From Actinomycetes bacterium (GTDB lineage Bacteria > Actinomycetota > Acidimicrobiia > Acidimicrobiales > Acidimicrobiaceae): a stretch of DNA of 64,000 nt. Made by a program: the position numbers and the translations under genes. The stretch spans positions 1 through 64,000 of the forward strand of contig JAKCDL010000002.1 of the NCBI GenBank assembly GCA_021841935.1. The letters run 5' to 3'. This document shows positions 7,499 to 16,484 of the stretch, one piece after another. Each line of letters opens with the position of its first letter. Within the stretch, counting starts at the first letter, position 1. The notes under the pieces were generated by a model that was not told the origin of the DNA, did not search any database, and saw only the letters and a program-made list of their open reading frames with translations.

Positions 7499-8503
7499 AT
7501 GAAGCACAGTGAATTAACTGGAACTCAAAGGGCAGCGGTTGTTCTAGTTCAGCTCGGCAAAGATGTAGCCGCGCGAGTTTTGAAGTCGATGAGTGAAACT
7601 GAGGCAATCTCTCTCACTCTCGAAATTGCCAGGTTGCCAAAGTTGGAGAATGATGTAACTCGAGCTGTTGCTGACGAGTTCGTGAACTCTCTCGCAGGTA
7701 TTCGTAACCTTACCCAAGGTGGAGTTGATACTGCTCGAGATTTTCTAGCCGCTAGGATCGGATCGCAAGCTGCAGATGAAATCCTTGAGGAGTTCTCAGG
7801 CTCTACCTCAAATAACCCGGTTCTCTTCTTGACTCACGTTGAAGCCTCACAGACCGCTTCTTACCTTCAAGATGAACACCCGCAGATGGTCGCAGTAATC
7901 TTGAGTTTTCTACCCCCTGATACAGCTGCGTCGATCCTAAGCGCTCTACCCGATATCTCACGTGCAGATATCGCCCGAAGAATCGCCAATATGGAGCGTG
8001 TGGATCCAGAAGTCCTCGAGCTAGCCGCCTCAGTGCTACAAAGGAAACTAGCTGGACTTGCGAAAGCAGGTCCAGCTTCAACCCGAGGTGGTATTTCGGC
8101 GGTCGTTGAGATGCTCAATAGGGCCGAGCAAAATACCGAGAAGCGAATTCTTACTGACTTAGATGCTATCGATCCGGAGTTGGCCGATCGAATTAGGACG
8201 CAGATGTTCGTCTTTGAAGATGTCATGAATCTTGACGACAGGACTTTGCAGCGCGTATTACGTCAGGTCATTCCAAAGGACTTAGCAGTTGCCCTAAAGG
8301 GTGTAAACGCTCAAATGCGGGAAAAGGTGCTACGGAATATGTCGGAGAGAGCCGCTGGCGACCTTATCGAAGAGATCGAAACGCTTGGAGCTATGCGCGT
8401 CTCCGCAGTTGAAGCAGCTCAGAATGCAGTTGTGCGAGTCGTTAGGGAGCTCGAAGCTGCCGGCGAAATTGTACTAACAAGAAATGACGAGGAGATGATT
8501 TAA
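7499..8503 (+). CDS. fliG: Flagellar motor switch protein FliG
   Basis: FliG is the rotor protein that interacts with MotA and sets rotation direction together with FliM and FliN. The N-terminal domain begins with LTGTQRAAVVLVQLG. The middle domain has the EHPQ motif (LQDEHPQMVAVILSFL), and the C-terminal domain carries the charged torque helix. I chose ATG 7499 (334 residues) over the in-frame ATG at 7463. The family starts a few residues before LTG, and the earlier start would overlap fliF by 34 bases. Confidence 0.95.
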   Translation: MKHSELTGTQRAAVVLVQLGKDVAARVLKSMSETEAISLTLEIARLPKLENDVTRAVADEFVNSLAGIRNLTQGGVDTARDFLAARIGSQAADEILEEFSGSTSNNPVLFLTHVEASQTASYLQDEHPQMVAVILSFLPPDTAASILSALPDISRADIARRIANMERVDPEVLELAASVLQRKLAGLAKAGPASTRGGISAVVEMLNRAEQNTEKRILTDLDAIDPELADRIRTQMFVFEDVMNLDDRTLQRVLRQVIPKDLAVALKGVNAQMREKVLRNMSERAAGDLIEEIETLGAMRVSAVEAAQNAVVRVVRELEAAGEIVLTRNDEEMI

Positions 8504-9201
8504 TGGGACGTGACCGTTTTGCGAGTTTCGACTCCTCTTCAAATGCAGTATTAAGGTTCGGTTCTCTGCGTGAAAATCCAGAGATTGTTACCCCACTAGA
8601 GCTTCCCATGATAGAGAAGTACGCTGCCTCCGCCCGTGGTGAATCGGGAACGGTCTTTGATGTCCAAGAGCGTGATCGTGAAAAGAGCCAAGCTTATAAT
8701 CAGGGTTTTGCCGATGGAAAGGCAGTTGGAGAACTTGAAGCAAACCAGAAGCTCGCTGATAGGTTATCGAAGCTCGACAACGCAATTTCTTCGATGCTCC
8801 AAGCGTCGATGCAACTTAGAGGAAAGCTCGGCGAGGTAGCAGTCGCCGAGGCGGATGACTTAGCTAGATTTGCTGTTGAGGTCGTCGATGAAATTCTGAA
8901 AAATACCCTTTGGGATAGGAAAGAGCGGCTGGTAGCCGCGATTTCGAATGCTCTTCTAGAAGCGGTTGAGTCAAAGACTATCGTTATTCGTCTCAACCCA
9001 GATGATATTGAGGCGATAGATGAAGCTCGAAGTGCGCGCAAGATCCTAACTAGCGCTGATGTTGTTCTCGAGCCCTCAGGCGATATTGAAGTTGGCGGAG
9101 CGATCATCGAAACCGAATTTGCTCGGGTTGACCTCCAGCTATCAAGTGCCATGGACCGCCTCCGAGAGAGGCTCTTAGATATGGTGAGCGACGATGCTTA
9201 G
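8503..9201 (+). CDS. fliH: Flagellar assembly protein FliH
   Basis: FliH is the stator and negative regulator of the export ATPase FliI. The 232-residue protein has a variable N-terminus, the small-residue segment typical of FliH (AYNQGFADGKAVGELEANQK), a long helical region and the conserved C-terminal domain with IEVGGAIIETEFARVDLQLS. The ATG shares a base with the fliG stop and the end overlaps fliI by 8 bases. Confidence 0.88.
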   Translation: MGRDRFASFDSSSNAVLRFGSLRENPEIVTPLELPMIEKYAASARGESGTVFDVQERDREKSQAYNQGFADGKAVGELEANQKLADRLSKLDNAISSMLQASMQLRGKLGEVAVAEADDLARFAVEVVDEILKNTLWDRKERLVAAISNALLEAVESKTIVIRLNPDDIEAIDEARSARKILTSADVVLEPSGDIEVGGAIIETEFARVDLQLSSAMDRLRERLLDMVSDDA

Positions 9202-10516
9202 TCATGCTAAAAAAGATTCGCTTTTAGAAGCAGCCCGGATTCGCCCCGTTGGAAAAGTTGCTAGGGTGACCGGCCTTCAATTAGAGATCGAGGGAGTCTC
9301 TGCCGCCATAGGCGACCTAGTAATGGTACGACGTGACGATGAAATGATGGAGGCAGAGGTCGTTGCAATACGCGAAGGGCGACTGATCTGTTCTCCCTAT
9401 GGGCACCTCAGAGGTCTTCGCTTTGGCAGTGATGCGATACCAGCAGGACGGCCGGCGGTAATTCGCGTTGGCGAACAGTTGTTGGGACGAGTGGTAGATG
9501 CCAGGGGTATTCCTATCGACGATGGCCCTGCGCTTACATCTGGAGAGCAAGTTACTATTCATGGCGAGCCTCCGGCACCGCTATCAAGAGGAGCAATAGC
9601 GCGTCAGTTACCATTGGGTGTGCGCGCAATCGACACGATGATTCCTTGTGGTGTTGGCCAGCGACTTGGAATCTTTGCTGGCTCAGGAGTTGGTAAGTCG
9701 ACGCTACTTTCGATGATTGCTCGCGGGACAAATGCTGATGTGAATGTCGTTGCCCTAATCGGAGAGCGCGGTAGAGAGGTTAGCGAGTTCATAAATAACG
9801 ATCTAGGACCTGAGGGCCTCGCGAGAAGTATCATCGTTGTTGCGACCTCTGACGAACCAGCACTTGTTCGAATCCGAGCTTCTATGACTGCTACGAGGAT
9901 CGCTGAATGGTTTCGTGATCGCGGCAAGAGGGTAGTCCTAATGATGGACTCACTTACGCGCCTTGCGATGGCGCAACGTGAGGTTGGTCTAAGTGCCGGA
10001 GAACCACCTGCGACTCGTGGATATCCTCCATCTGCCTTTGCGCTGCTGCCAAAGCTACTTGAACGTGCGGGTAACTCTGAAAAGGGAAGCATTACAGGGC
10101 TTTATACCGTACTTGTTGATGGCGACGAAATGAATGAGCCGATAAGCGACGCTGCACGCTCGATACTCGATGGACACATAGTTCTCTCCCGTCGATTAGC
10201 GACATCTGGTCACTATCCGGCAATCGACGTTCTAGAGTCAGTCAGTCGACTCGAGGGGGCGATTCTTACCCCTGAGCGACGAGCTTTAGTCTTTCAAGCT
10301 CGCAGTCGGCTAGCTGCCTATCGCGAGTCACGTGACCTGATTGAAGTGGGGGCGTATCAAAGAGGAAGCTCACGCGAGATCGATCAGGCGATTGCTTCTA
10401 AGGGTGCAATCGATCAATTTTTACGGCAAACCATGGACGACACCGCCGATTTGGATGAAGCTTTTCAACGATTGAGCCAGCTTCTCGATGAGACGAGTGT
10501 CGGGATTGGTAGATGA
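9194..10516 (+). CDS. fliI: Flagellum-specific ATPase FliI
   Basis: FliI is the F1-like hexameric ATPase that energises substrate unfolding at the export gate. Walker A GSGVGKST is at residues 163-170 and Walker B is VVLMMDS in the same domain. The family motif GERGREVSEF and the C-terminal arginine-finger region are intact. Its length of 440 residues is normal. It overlaps fliH upstream and fliJ downstream (ATGA). Confidence 0.96.
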   Translation: MLSHAKKDSLLEAARIRPVGKVARVTGLQLEIEGVSAAIGDLVMVRRDDEMMEAEVVAIREGRLICSPYGHLRGLRFGSDAIPAGRPAVIRVGEQLLGRVVDARGIPIDDGPALTSGEQVTIHGEPPAPLSRGAIARQLPLGVRAIDTMIPCGVGQRLGIFAGSGVGKSTLLSMIARGTNADVNVVALIGERGREVSEFINNDLGPEGLARSIIVVATSDEPALVRIRASMTATRIAEWFRDRGKRVVLMMDSLTRLAMAQREVGLSAGEPPATRGYPPSAFALLPKLLERAGNSEKGSITGLYTVLVDGDEMNEPISDAARSILDGHIVLSRRLATSGHYPAIDVLESVSRLEGAILTPERRALVFQARSRLAAYRESRDLIEVGAYQRGSSREIDQAIASKGAIDQFLRQTMDDTADLDEAFQRLSQLLDETSVGIGR

Positions 10517-10953
10517 GGCGATTTAAGTTCCAACTAGAGCCATTGATGCGCATTGCACACCTAAAGGAAGAAGAGGCACGAGGCAATCTCCTCCGTGCCG
10601 AGGTTGAAGTTGCCGCCTCTAGGAGACGATTTGAGGATGCAGTTCGAGCCTCAGCTAACGAAGAGGTGACCCTCTCTCCGCAGCGTTTTGATATCCACGC
10701 TTATATTGCAAGTAGCGATCTTCACCTTCGTCAAATCGAATTTTCGACCAGGATTCTTAGAGATGCTGAGACACAACGGGAGAAGAGTCAGATCCAGTGG
10801 CAAACGACAAGGATCGAGTCCGAGTCATATGACCGACTTCGAAGTAGGGCCTATGAGTCGTTCATCGAAGAGTTTGAGCGTTTGGAGCAAAAAGAGACGG
10901 ATGAAGTTGCGGCCATGATGTGGCTTCAAAACAGAGAGGGTGAACGCATATGA
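10513..10953 (+). CDS. fliJ: Flagellar export protein FliJ
   Basis: This 146-residue, almost entirely helical coiled-coil protein starts with MRRFKFQLEPLMRIAHLKEEEA, the typical FliJ beginning. FliJ sits in the centre of the FliI ring and cycles chaperones. Position directly after fliI with a 4-base overlap supports the name; the rest of the sequence is poorly conserved, as usual for FliJ. A 4-base overlap also joins it to the next gene. Confidence 0.85.
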   Translation: MRRFKFQLEPLMRIAHLKEEEARGNLLRAEVEVAASRRRFEDAVRASANEEVTLSPQRFDIHAYIASSDLHLRQIEFSTRILRDAETQREKSQIQWQTTRIESESYDRLRSRAYESFIEEFERLEQKETDEVAAMMWLQNREGERI

Positions 10954-12020
10954 CCTCCTTGGAGTCGATCGGAGTTTCATTTGCTCCGCTCACAGCGATA
11001 ACGAGTGAGATGAATTCGTTTTCTACGATTGGCCAGCAGCTGTCGCAACAGATTGCGAGTCAAGCACCATCTTTTGCATCTTTACTATCGGAGGCGACGG
11101 GCACGCTATCGCAAGGGGCTACTTCAACCGTTGCTCCAGCAGCCTCCCCTGCCTCCTCGACACCGAGTTACTCGCCGCTTATTTCTGCTAATTCCACCAA
11201 CCAGACTTCGTTACCACCCTTTGCGCCTACCACGGCTAATCAGTCAAGCAATGGAGCGAATATAGTTGCTGATGCTGCATCGTATATTGGCGTACCTTAT
11301 CAATGGGGAGGAACTTCTGCCCAAACTGGATTTGACTGCTCTGGCCTTGTTCAAAAGGTATTTGCAGATCAGGGATATACACTACCAAGAACTGCGGCTG
11401 AGCAGCAGGCAATTGGCACTCCGGTCTCTTCTTTAGCTCAGGCACAGCCTGGTGACCTAGTGTTCTACGGTTCTCCTGCTTCCCATGTTGGAATATACAT
11501 TGGTAATGGCAAAATGATCGATGCTCCTGAGGCTGGAGCGACTGTTCGAGTCGATCAAGTCGGCACCCCGACCTCAATTACCCGTATCATTCAGTCGACT
11601 TCACTTCCTAGTGGTACTTTGAACCCAACTCTTGCAAGTGATGCAGGGCCCTACCTTCCTATCTTTGAAAGCGCTGCCGCAAAGAGTGGAATCAATGTCA
11701 ACTTCTTGTTGGCGATAGCTAAAGTTGAGTCGAACTTCAATCCTTCGGCGGTATCTTCAGCGGGTGCGCAGGGAATGATGCAGATAATGCCCTCTACGGC
11801 GGCTGCAAACGGTATCACCACTAGCGACCCGGTCTCGTCGATCTATGGTGCCGCTCAACTACTTAGCCAAAAACTAAATACTTTTGGTTCATATGATCTA
11901 GCAGCAGCGGCTTATAACGCCGGTGATGGCGCGGTTCAGCAATACGGTGGGGTACCGCCATACCCCGAGACGGTCAACTACGTACAGGCCGTCAACTCTG
12001 CGATGAACGGAGGTAATTGA
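10950..12020 (+). CDS. NlpC/P60 - lytic transglycosylase fusion (flagellar cell-wall hydrolase)
   Basis: This predicted bifunctional peptidoglycan hydrolase probably opens the wall for the rod, the role FlgJ plays elsewhere. Residues 1-100 are a Ser/Ala-rich leader without a signal peptide, consistent with export through the flagellar apparatus. Residues about 103-200 are an NlpC/P60 peptidase with the catalytic Cys in FDCSGL and His in SHVGIYIG. Residues about 232-350 are a soluble-lytic-transglycosylase domain with the catalytic Glu in KVESNFNP and the motifs GAQGMMQIMP and AAYNAGDGAV. Both active sites look intact. It is coupled by 4-base overlaps to fliJ and fliK. Confidence 0.92.
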   Translation: MTSLESIGVSFAPLTAITSEMNSFSTIGQQLSQQIASQAPSFASLLSEATGTLSQGATSTVAPAASPASSTPSYSPLISANSTNQTSLPPFAPTTANQSSNGANIVADAASYIGVPYQWGGTSAQTGFDCSGLVQKVFADQGYTLPRTAAEQQAIGTPVSSLAQAQPGDLVFYGSPASHVGIYIGNGKMIDAPEAGATVRVDQVGTPTSITRIIQSTSLPSGTLNPTLASDAGPYLPIFESAAAKSGINVNFLLAIAKVESNFNPSAVSSAGAQGMMQIMPSTAAANGITTSDPVSSIYGAAQLLSQKLNTFGSYDLAAAAYNAGDGAVQQYGGVPPYPETVNYVQAVNSAMNGGN

Positions 12021-13426
12021 TGATATCGGTAGCTCCTTCTCAAGCGCAAACACCGACAGCATCTACTAATAGTGATGTTCCGGGTGATCCGACAAGTACC
12101 AAAGGTGGAAGTGGATCTTTTCTCTTGGAGATTCTAAGTGCAGTATCCGCTCCAGCTGGGTCAAAGCCGACTCAGGTTGGTCAAACCAATGGAAAAGGAA
12201 ATCAGGCGACATTGTTAGATGCTTTAGTGAAGCCAAGCTCTAACTCTTTAGTGAGCGGGGATTCTAAGGCGAAGGCTGCTTCGACAAATAAAGAATGCAC
12301 AGCAAATCCCACAAGCACTGCTACTTCACAGAATCTCGACCTCGTGCAATCGATGATTGCCACCGAGGGTCCCCTCGTAGCTGCGGGCGTTCAAGTGTCT
12401 TCGAAGGCTGAGGCCACAACGTCTAATCAAGTATCTCCAAATAAAGTTGATAGTGGATCAACCTCAAGTAAGCAACCGGCACCTGCTAATAGTCAAGCCG
12501 CCGCTCCATCTAATCTGCTTGCCGCGATCGCCCAATTTCAAACAGTTCAGTCGAGCTTGCCAGGTAAAGCACAACCATCATCTAGCACCAAAGGAACAAC
12601 TTCTTCCGTTGGATCAGCGCAACCATCATCTAGCACCAAGGGTACAACTCCGCAGGTTGCAATAGTGTCAACCAACTCCGGTCAGCAAACAGTCTTGACT
12701 ACGCAAGAGGTGGCCCCTAATTCGAAATCGCAAGCGATTAGCTCATCGATATCCCAAGCAAACATAAATACTGCGAATCAAGTAAGTAGTCCAAGCGCCA
12801 ACACTCATACGGTTGCTTCAACGCAGACTGATACGCAGGTAATTTCGTCAGGGAAGCCAGTTAAGAACGATGCTTCGAACAATGTTGCGAATCAGATTCA
12901 GGGTCCGGTCTCTAATTCTTTTGAAGGAGCTATAAATCAGGCTTTAAATTCGATTCCGGCATCGGTCAACCGTCCAGTTACGCTTGAAATTGGTGTTAGC
13001 CAGAGTTATGCTCCTCCGACGGATTTAGCGACACCTCTTTCGCATGTGGCTTTATCAATGGTTCCTCATGGTGGAGGCTCTGCGACAGTTGAACTATCGA
13101 TGTCGCCAGCAAATCTCGGTCCCATAACTGCGACACTTTCGATCGACAAGGCGTCGATGACAGTTGTACTAGGTGCATCAAATCAACAGACCGCTGACCT
13201 GCTGAGTAAGCATTCGACGTTGATTGCATCTGAACTGTCGAAGTCTTCTGGTTTGGCGACGACTATCGACATGTCGAATGGAGGAAGCAGGGGTCGCGAA
13301 GATGGTGGACAAAGGCAAGGTCAGCCAGCACCAGTGTCGTATAGGCCTCAAAGCCCAATAGAGACAGTTGTCCCAACTCCGAAGATAATCATTACTTCGG
13401 CCCACGTTGTTGATGTCTCTCTATAA
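12017..13426 (+). CDS. fliK: Flagellar hook-length control protein FliK
   Basis: FliK is the secreted ruler that measures the hook and switches export specificity through FlhB. The first 300 residues are Ser/Thr/Gln-rich and low in complexity. The conserved C-terminal domain (about 330-440) contains the family pattern ATVELSMSPANLGPITATL and a following helix. Two near-identical copies of AQPSSSTKGTT lie at about residues 185-211. It overlaps the preceding hydrolase by 4 bases and is followed by flgD, the usual order. Confidence 0.88.
   Translation: MMISVAPSQAQTPTASTNSDVPGDPTSTKGGSGSFLLEILSAVSAPAGSKPTQVGQTNGKGNQATLLDALVKPSSNSLVSGDSKAKAASTNKECTANPTSTATSQNLDLVQSMIATEGPLVAAGVQVSSKAEATTSNQVSPNKVDSGSTSSKQPAPANSQAAAPSNLLAAIAQFQTVQSSLPGKAQPSSSTKGTTSSVGSAQPSSSTKGTTPQVAIVSTNSGQQTVLTTQEVAPNSKSQAISSSISQANINTANQVSSPSANTHTVASTQTDTQVISSGKPVKNDASNNVANQIQGPVSNSFEGAINQALNSIPASVNRPVTLEIGVSQSYAPPTDLATPLSHVALSMVPHGGGSATVELSMSPANLGPITATLSIDKASMTVVLGASNQQTADLLSKHSTLIASELSKSSGLATTIDMSNGGSRGREDGGQRQGQPAPVSYRPQSPIETVVPTPKIIITSAHVVDVSL
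12569..12648 (+). repeat. Two 32-bp near-identical units inside fliK
   Basis: Positions 12569-12600 and 12617-12648 differ at only three of 32 bases and encode AQPSSSTKGTT twice. In-frame repeat units in the linker part of FliK could alter hook length, since ruler length depends on this region. Confidence 0.8.
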
Positions 13427-13457
13427 AGAATAAGAAAGGATAAGGGGAAAATACAAA

Positions 13458-13964
13458 ATGTCAATAGCGCCAATCTCATCAATTCCAATGCCAACTATCC
13501 CAGCAGTATCTTCGCCGTCGTTTACCTCGTCGACGCCAACATCGACTAGTCAGACAGTGCCGTCGTCGACGTCGTCGACTTCATCGACGAGCTCTTCATC
13601 GTCTGCAAACGCTACGAATGCTTTGGCCTCTATGAATTCGAACGAGTTTATGCAACTTCTCGTTGCTCAGTTGCAGAATCAAAACCCGTTGAATCCAACT
13701 GACCCAACAACATTTATCACTCAGACTTCGCAGTTGACTATGGTTCAAGCGCTACAGAGCCTTGAAACATCGACAACGCAAAGTAATCAGGAGATTGGTG
13801 TAATGGCCTCCTCCTCGATGATAGGTCGTACTGTCTCGGGAACTCTCACGAACGGTACGCCCTTTAGCGGAACTGTCTCCTCTGTGCAGGTGACTTCGTC
13901 CGGCCCGCAGTTGAACATCGGCTCTTCATCAGTGCCACTTTCAAGCGTTACATCAATCGCTTAA
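13458..13964 (+). CDS. flgD: Hook capping protein FlgD
   Basis: FlgD caps the growing hook and is needed for FlgE assembly. After a Ser/Thr-rich leader of about 50 residues comes the FlgD signature at about 56-100 (NEFMQLLVAQLQNQNPLNPTD). A short C-terminal beta part follows. At 168 residues it is a short FlgD without the full Fn3/tudor insertion. AAGGAT precedes the ATG. Confidence 0.92.
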   Translation: MSIAPISSIPMPTIPAVSSPSFTSSTPTSTSQTVPSSTSSTSSTSSSSSANATNALASMNSNEFMQLLVAQLQNQNPLNPTDPTTFITQTSQLTMVQALQSLETSTTQSNQEIGVMASSSMIGRTVSGTLTNGTPFSGTVSSVQVTSSGPQLNIGSSSVPLSSVTSIA

Positions 13965-13995
13965 CTAAAAAAATATAGAAAAGGAGAAATAGGAA

Positions 13996-15276
13996 ATGAC
14001 AAGGTCACTATCGTCGGCAATTTCGGGTATCGATGCAGCGCAAGCAATGCTCGACAATATTGGAAACAACATTGCGAATGTCAATACCACTGGTTACCAA
14101 GATACGTCGGTACAGTTTTCGGACCTTCTCTATCAGCAGGTATCTGCAGCCGGTGCACCACAAGCCGGAAGCACAGGTGGAGTCAATCCAATCTTTGTTG
14201 GCACCGGCGTAAGAGTGAGCGGCTCTGCTGTTAGCTTTGCTCAAGGTACCAACGTCCAGACCGGTAGTCCGACCGACGTTGCAATTCAGGGAAATGGATT
14301 TCTAATAGCAAATCAGAATGGACAGACGTACTACACAAGGGCCGGAAATCTTAAACTTGATGGGAACGGACAGCTTGTAACCCAGACTGGAGCATTGGTA
14401 CAGGGTTGGTCACCAAATGCATCCGGAGTTATATCAACGACGGGACCCACCGGTCCATTGAGCATTCCTCAAGGACAAGCGGCAAATCCACAGGCAACCG
14501 CCAATATTACAATGGGTGGCAACCTTCCTGTTTGGAATGGAACGGGGGGGACCGCACCTTCTCTGACTGCAACAACTACCGCATACGATTCTTTGGGAAA
14601 TCAAATTCCGATCACAATTACCTTCACTGGCACAAGTGGTACGGCAAATAGTTGGGATGTCGCGGTCACCACTCCCACACCTGGTTCAACAACAGGCGCC
14701 ACGACAACTTTGGAGTCGGGGGGAACGATTACTTTCAGTCCTACAACGGGCCAGATGACCTCTACCACGCCGTTGACTCTAAAAAATTTTCCCAACGGTT
14801 ATAGTTTGCCCTCTGGCTACACAATGAACCTCAACTTTCCGACAGCAGGAACTCCAGCTGCGGTTACTCAGTTCTCTGGAAGTTCGACTATCGCAGTCTC
14901 AAGTCAAGACGGATATAGCTCTGGTTCTCTTCAGAACTTTACTATTGGATCCGATGGAACCATCTCAGGTACTTATTCAAATGGTCGGACCCAATCTCTT
15001 GGACAAGTCGCCCTTGCAATCTTTTCGAATCCACAGGGACTCACTAAGGTTGGAAACCTTGACTATCAAACGACACTCAACTCTGGCACACCACAAGTTG
15101 GTACTGCCGGTACAGGTGGTCGAGGCCAACTGCTAGGTGGATCACTTGAGAGCTCGAACGTTGACCTTGGAACAGAGCTAACGAACTTGATCGTTGCTCA
15201 AAACGCCTACCAGGCAGATACTAAGGTGGTCTCTACTTCATCAACAGTCCTGCAAGCCTTGGTGCAGATGGCATAG
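13996..15276 (+). CDS. flgE: Flagellar hook protein FlgE
   Basis: FlgE is the hook subunit. The N-terminal rod/hook signature (LDNIGNNIANVNTTGYQ), the FlgE middle region with TTTAYDSLGNQIPITITFTG, and the C-terminal helical end (LESSNVDLGTELTNLIVAQNAYQAD) are all present in 426 residues. A clear AAGGAG precedes the ATG. It is the last gene of the flgB operon and is followed by a strong terminator. Confidence 0.95.
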   Translation: MTRSLSSAISGIDAAQAMLDNIGNNIANVNTTGYQDTSVQFSDLLYQQVSAAGAPQAGSTGGVNPIFVGTGVRVSGSAVSFAQGTNVQTGSPTDVAIQGNGFLIANQNGQTYYTRAGNLKLDGNGQLVTQTGALVQGWSPNASGVISTTGPTGPLSIPQGQAANPQATANITMGGNLPVWNGTGGTAPSLTATTTAYDSLGNQIPITITFTGTSGTANSWDVAVTTPTPGSTTGATTTLESGGTITFSPTTGQMTSTTPLTLKNFPNGYSLPSGYTMNLNFPTAGTPAAVTQFSGSSTIAVSSQDGYSSGSLQNFTIGSDGTISGTYSNGRTQSLGQVALAIFSNPQGLTKVGNLDYQTTLNSGTPQVGTAGTGGRGQLLGGSLESSNVDLGTELTNLIVAQNAYQADTKVVSTSSTVLQALVQMA

Positions 15277-15300
15277 CTATTACTTGACTCAAGACAAATC

Positions 15301-15336
15301 GAGCGGGAGGTCAAAAGATCTTCCGCTCTTTTGTTT
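15301..15336 (+). terminator. Rho-independent terminator after flgE
   Basis: GAGCGGGAG (15301-15309) pairs with CTTCCGCTC (15320-15328), with one G-T wobble and a 10-nt loop, followed by TTTTGTTT. It closes the long basal body/hook operon. Confidence 0.85.
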
Positions 15337-15348
15337 CCATGAATTTTT

Positions 15349-15374
15349 TAACATCGATCACGATAGTGCCGAAA
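15349..15374 (+). promoter_or_regulatory. Sigma-28-type promoter candidate for flbD-motA-motB
   Basis: TAACATCG at 15349-15356, an 11-base spacer and GCCGAAA at 15368-15374. The -10 box and two preceding bases are identical to those of the flagellin candidate, and the spacing is the same. The -35 box is weaker (TAAC rather than TAAA). It lies between the flgE terminator and flbD, so motor stators may be expressed as late flagellar genes. Confidence 0.6.
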
Positions 15375-15416
15375 CTCTATGTGTTGGAAGTCAACTGATG
15401 TGTTTGGAGAACCGCA

Positions 15417-15668
15417 ATGATAGGTGTCACTCGGCTAAATGGCGAAGAGATGGTGATCAATGCGGATCTCATTCAAAGAGTTGAGGCGAATCCCGATACG
15501 ATCTTGGTCTTGAGCGATGGAACCCACTATGTGATTCGAGAACCAGTCGATGAGGTTGTCGAAAAGGTCAAGAGATTCCAGGCCGAAATATTAGCGGAGG
15601 CAGCTTTCCTAGGCCGCGAGGGTTATCCTCCTCCTTCTTTGCGTTTAGTACTGGATTCAGAAGAATAG
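15417..15668 (+). CDS. flbD: FlbD/SwrD-family flagellar protein
   Basis: The 83-residue protein has the whole FlbD pattern: MIGVTRLNGEEMVINADLI, then RVEANPDTILVLSDG, then a helical end. In Bacillus the family member SwrD raises flagellar motor power. Here it directly precedes motA and motB, consistent with a role in stator function. Confidence 0.9.
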   Translation: MIGVTRLNGEEMVINADLIQRVEANPDTILVLSDGTHYVIREPVDEVVEKVKRFQAEILAEAAFLGREGYPPPSLRLVLDSEE

Positions 15669-15687
15669 ATTTAGCGGAGGCGCAGAA

Positions 15688-16482
15688 ATGGATTTCGCAA
15701 CGCCAATCGGCATAGGTGTCGCACTAGCTGCGATTATGGTATCGATGGTCATGGATGGTGGTAACCCTGCATCTTTGATCGCTCCCTCGTCATTGTTGTT
15801 GATCTTTGGTGGCACAATCGGTGTTACTTTAGCAACGGTGAGGTTGAAGGACCTTTCAATGATGATTGGTGGAATCAAATCTGCCATGCTCGCCAAGGTT
15901 GTTACACCAGATGAGGCCATCACTGAATTGGTACGATTTGCAGAGGTTGCTCGGAAAGAGGGGCTTTTAGTTCTAGAATCGGCGGCAAAGGATGTTGAAG
16001 ATCCCTTCATGAAGAAGGGCCTTCAAATGGTCGTTGACGGATCAGACCCCGAAGTTATAAGAACGGTCCTCGAAGGAGATATCGACTCCATGAAGGCTCG
16101 CCACAAGGCGGCTGGCAAAGTCTTCAAGGACATGGGTGGCTATGCACCTACTATCGGTATCTTGGGAACGGTTATGGGTCTTATCCACGTACTTGCAAAC
16201 TTGTCCTCGCCTTCAACTTTGGGTCCAGCTATCTCGGGAGCCTTCACAGCCACCCTTTGGGGAGTTATGACCGCTAACGTAATTTGGCTCCCGATTGAGG
16301 GGAAGCTTCACCGAATCGGCGAGCTTGAAGTAAAAGGAAAGCAACTCGTTCTTGACGGAATTTTGGCAATCCAAGGAGGCCTAGCTCCGAGAATAGTTGA
16401 GCAGCAACTCCTCACATACTTGGCGCCGAAGGAGCGAGAGGCTATCGAAGCCGCTAAGGCATCGAAGAAGAAGGCTGCATAG
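15688..16482 (+). CDS. motA: Flagellar motor stator MotA
   Basis: MotA is the membrane stator subunit that, with MotB, conducts ions and pushes FliG. The 264-residue protein has four predicted membrane segments and a large cytoplasmic loop. The conserved GILGTVMGLIHVL segment of the third helix and the typical GVMTANVIWLPIEGKL of the fourth are present. AGCGGAGG precedes the ATG. motB follows after two bases. Confidence 0.95.
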   Translation: MDFATPIGIGVALAAIMVSMVMDGGNPASLIAPSSLLLIFGGTIGVTLATVRLKDLSMMIGGIKSAMLAKVVTPDEAITELVRFAEVARKEGLLVLESAAKDVEDPFMKKGLQMVVDGSDPEVIRTVLEGDIDSMKARHKAAGKVFKDMGGYAPTIGILGTVMGLIHVLANLSSPSTLGPAISGAFTATLWGVMTANVIWLPIEGKLHRIGELEVKGKQLVLDGILAIQGGLAPRIVEQQLLTYLAPKEREAIEAAKASKKKAA

Positions 16483-16484
16483 CT

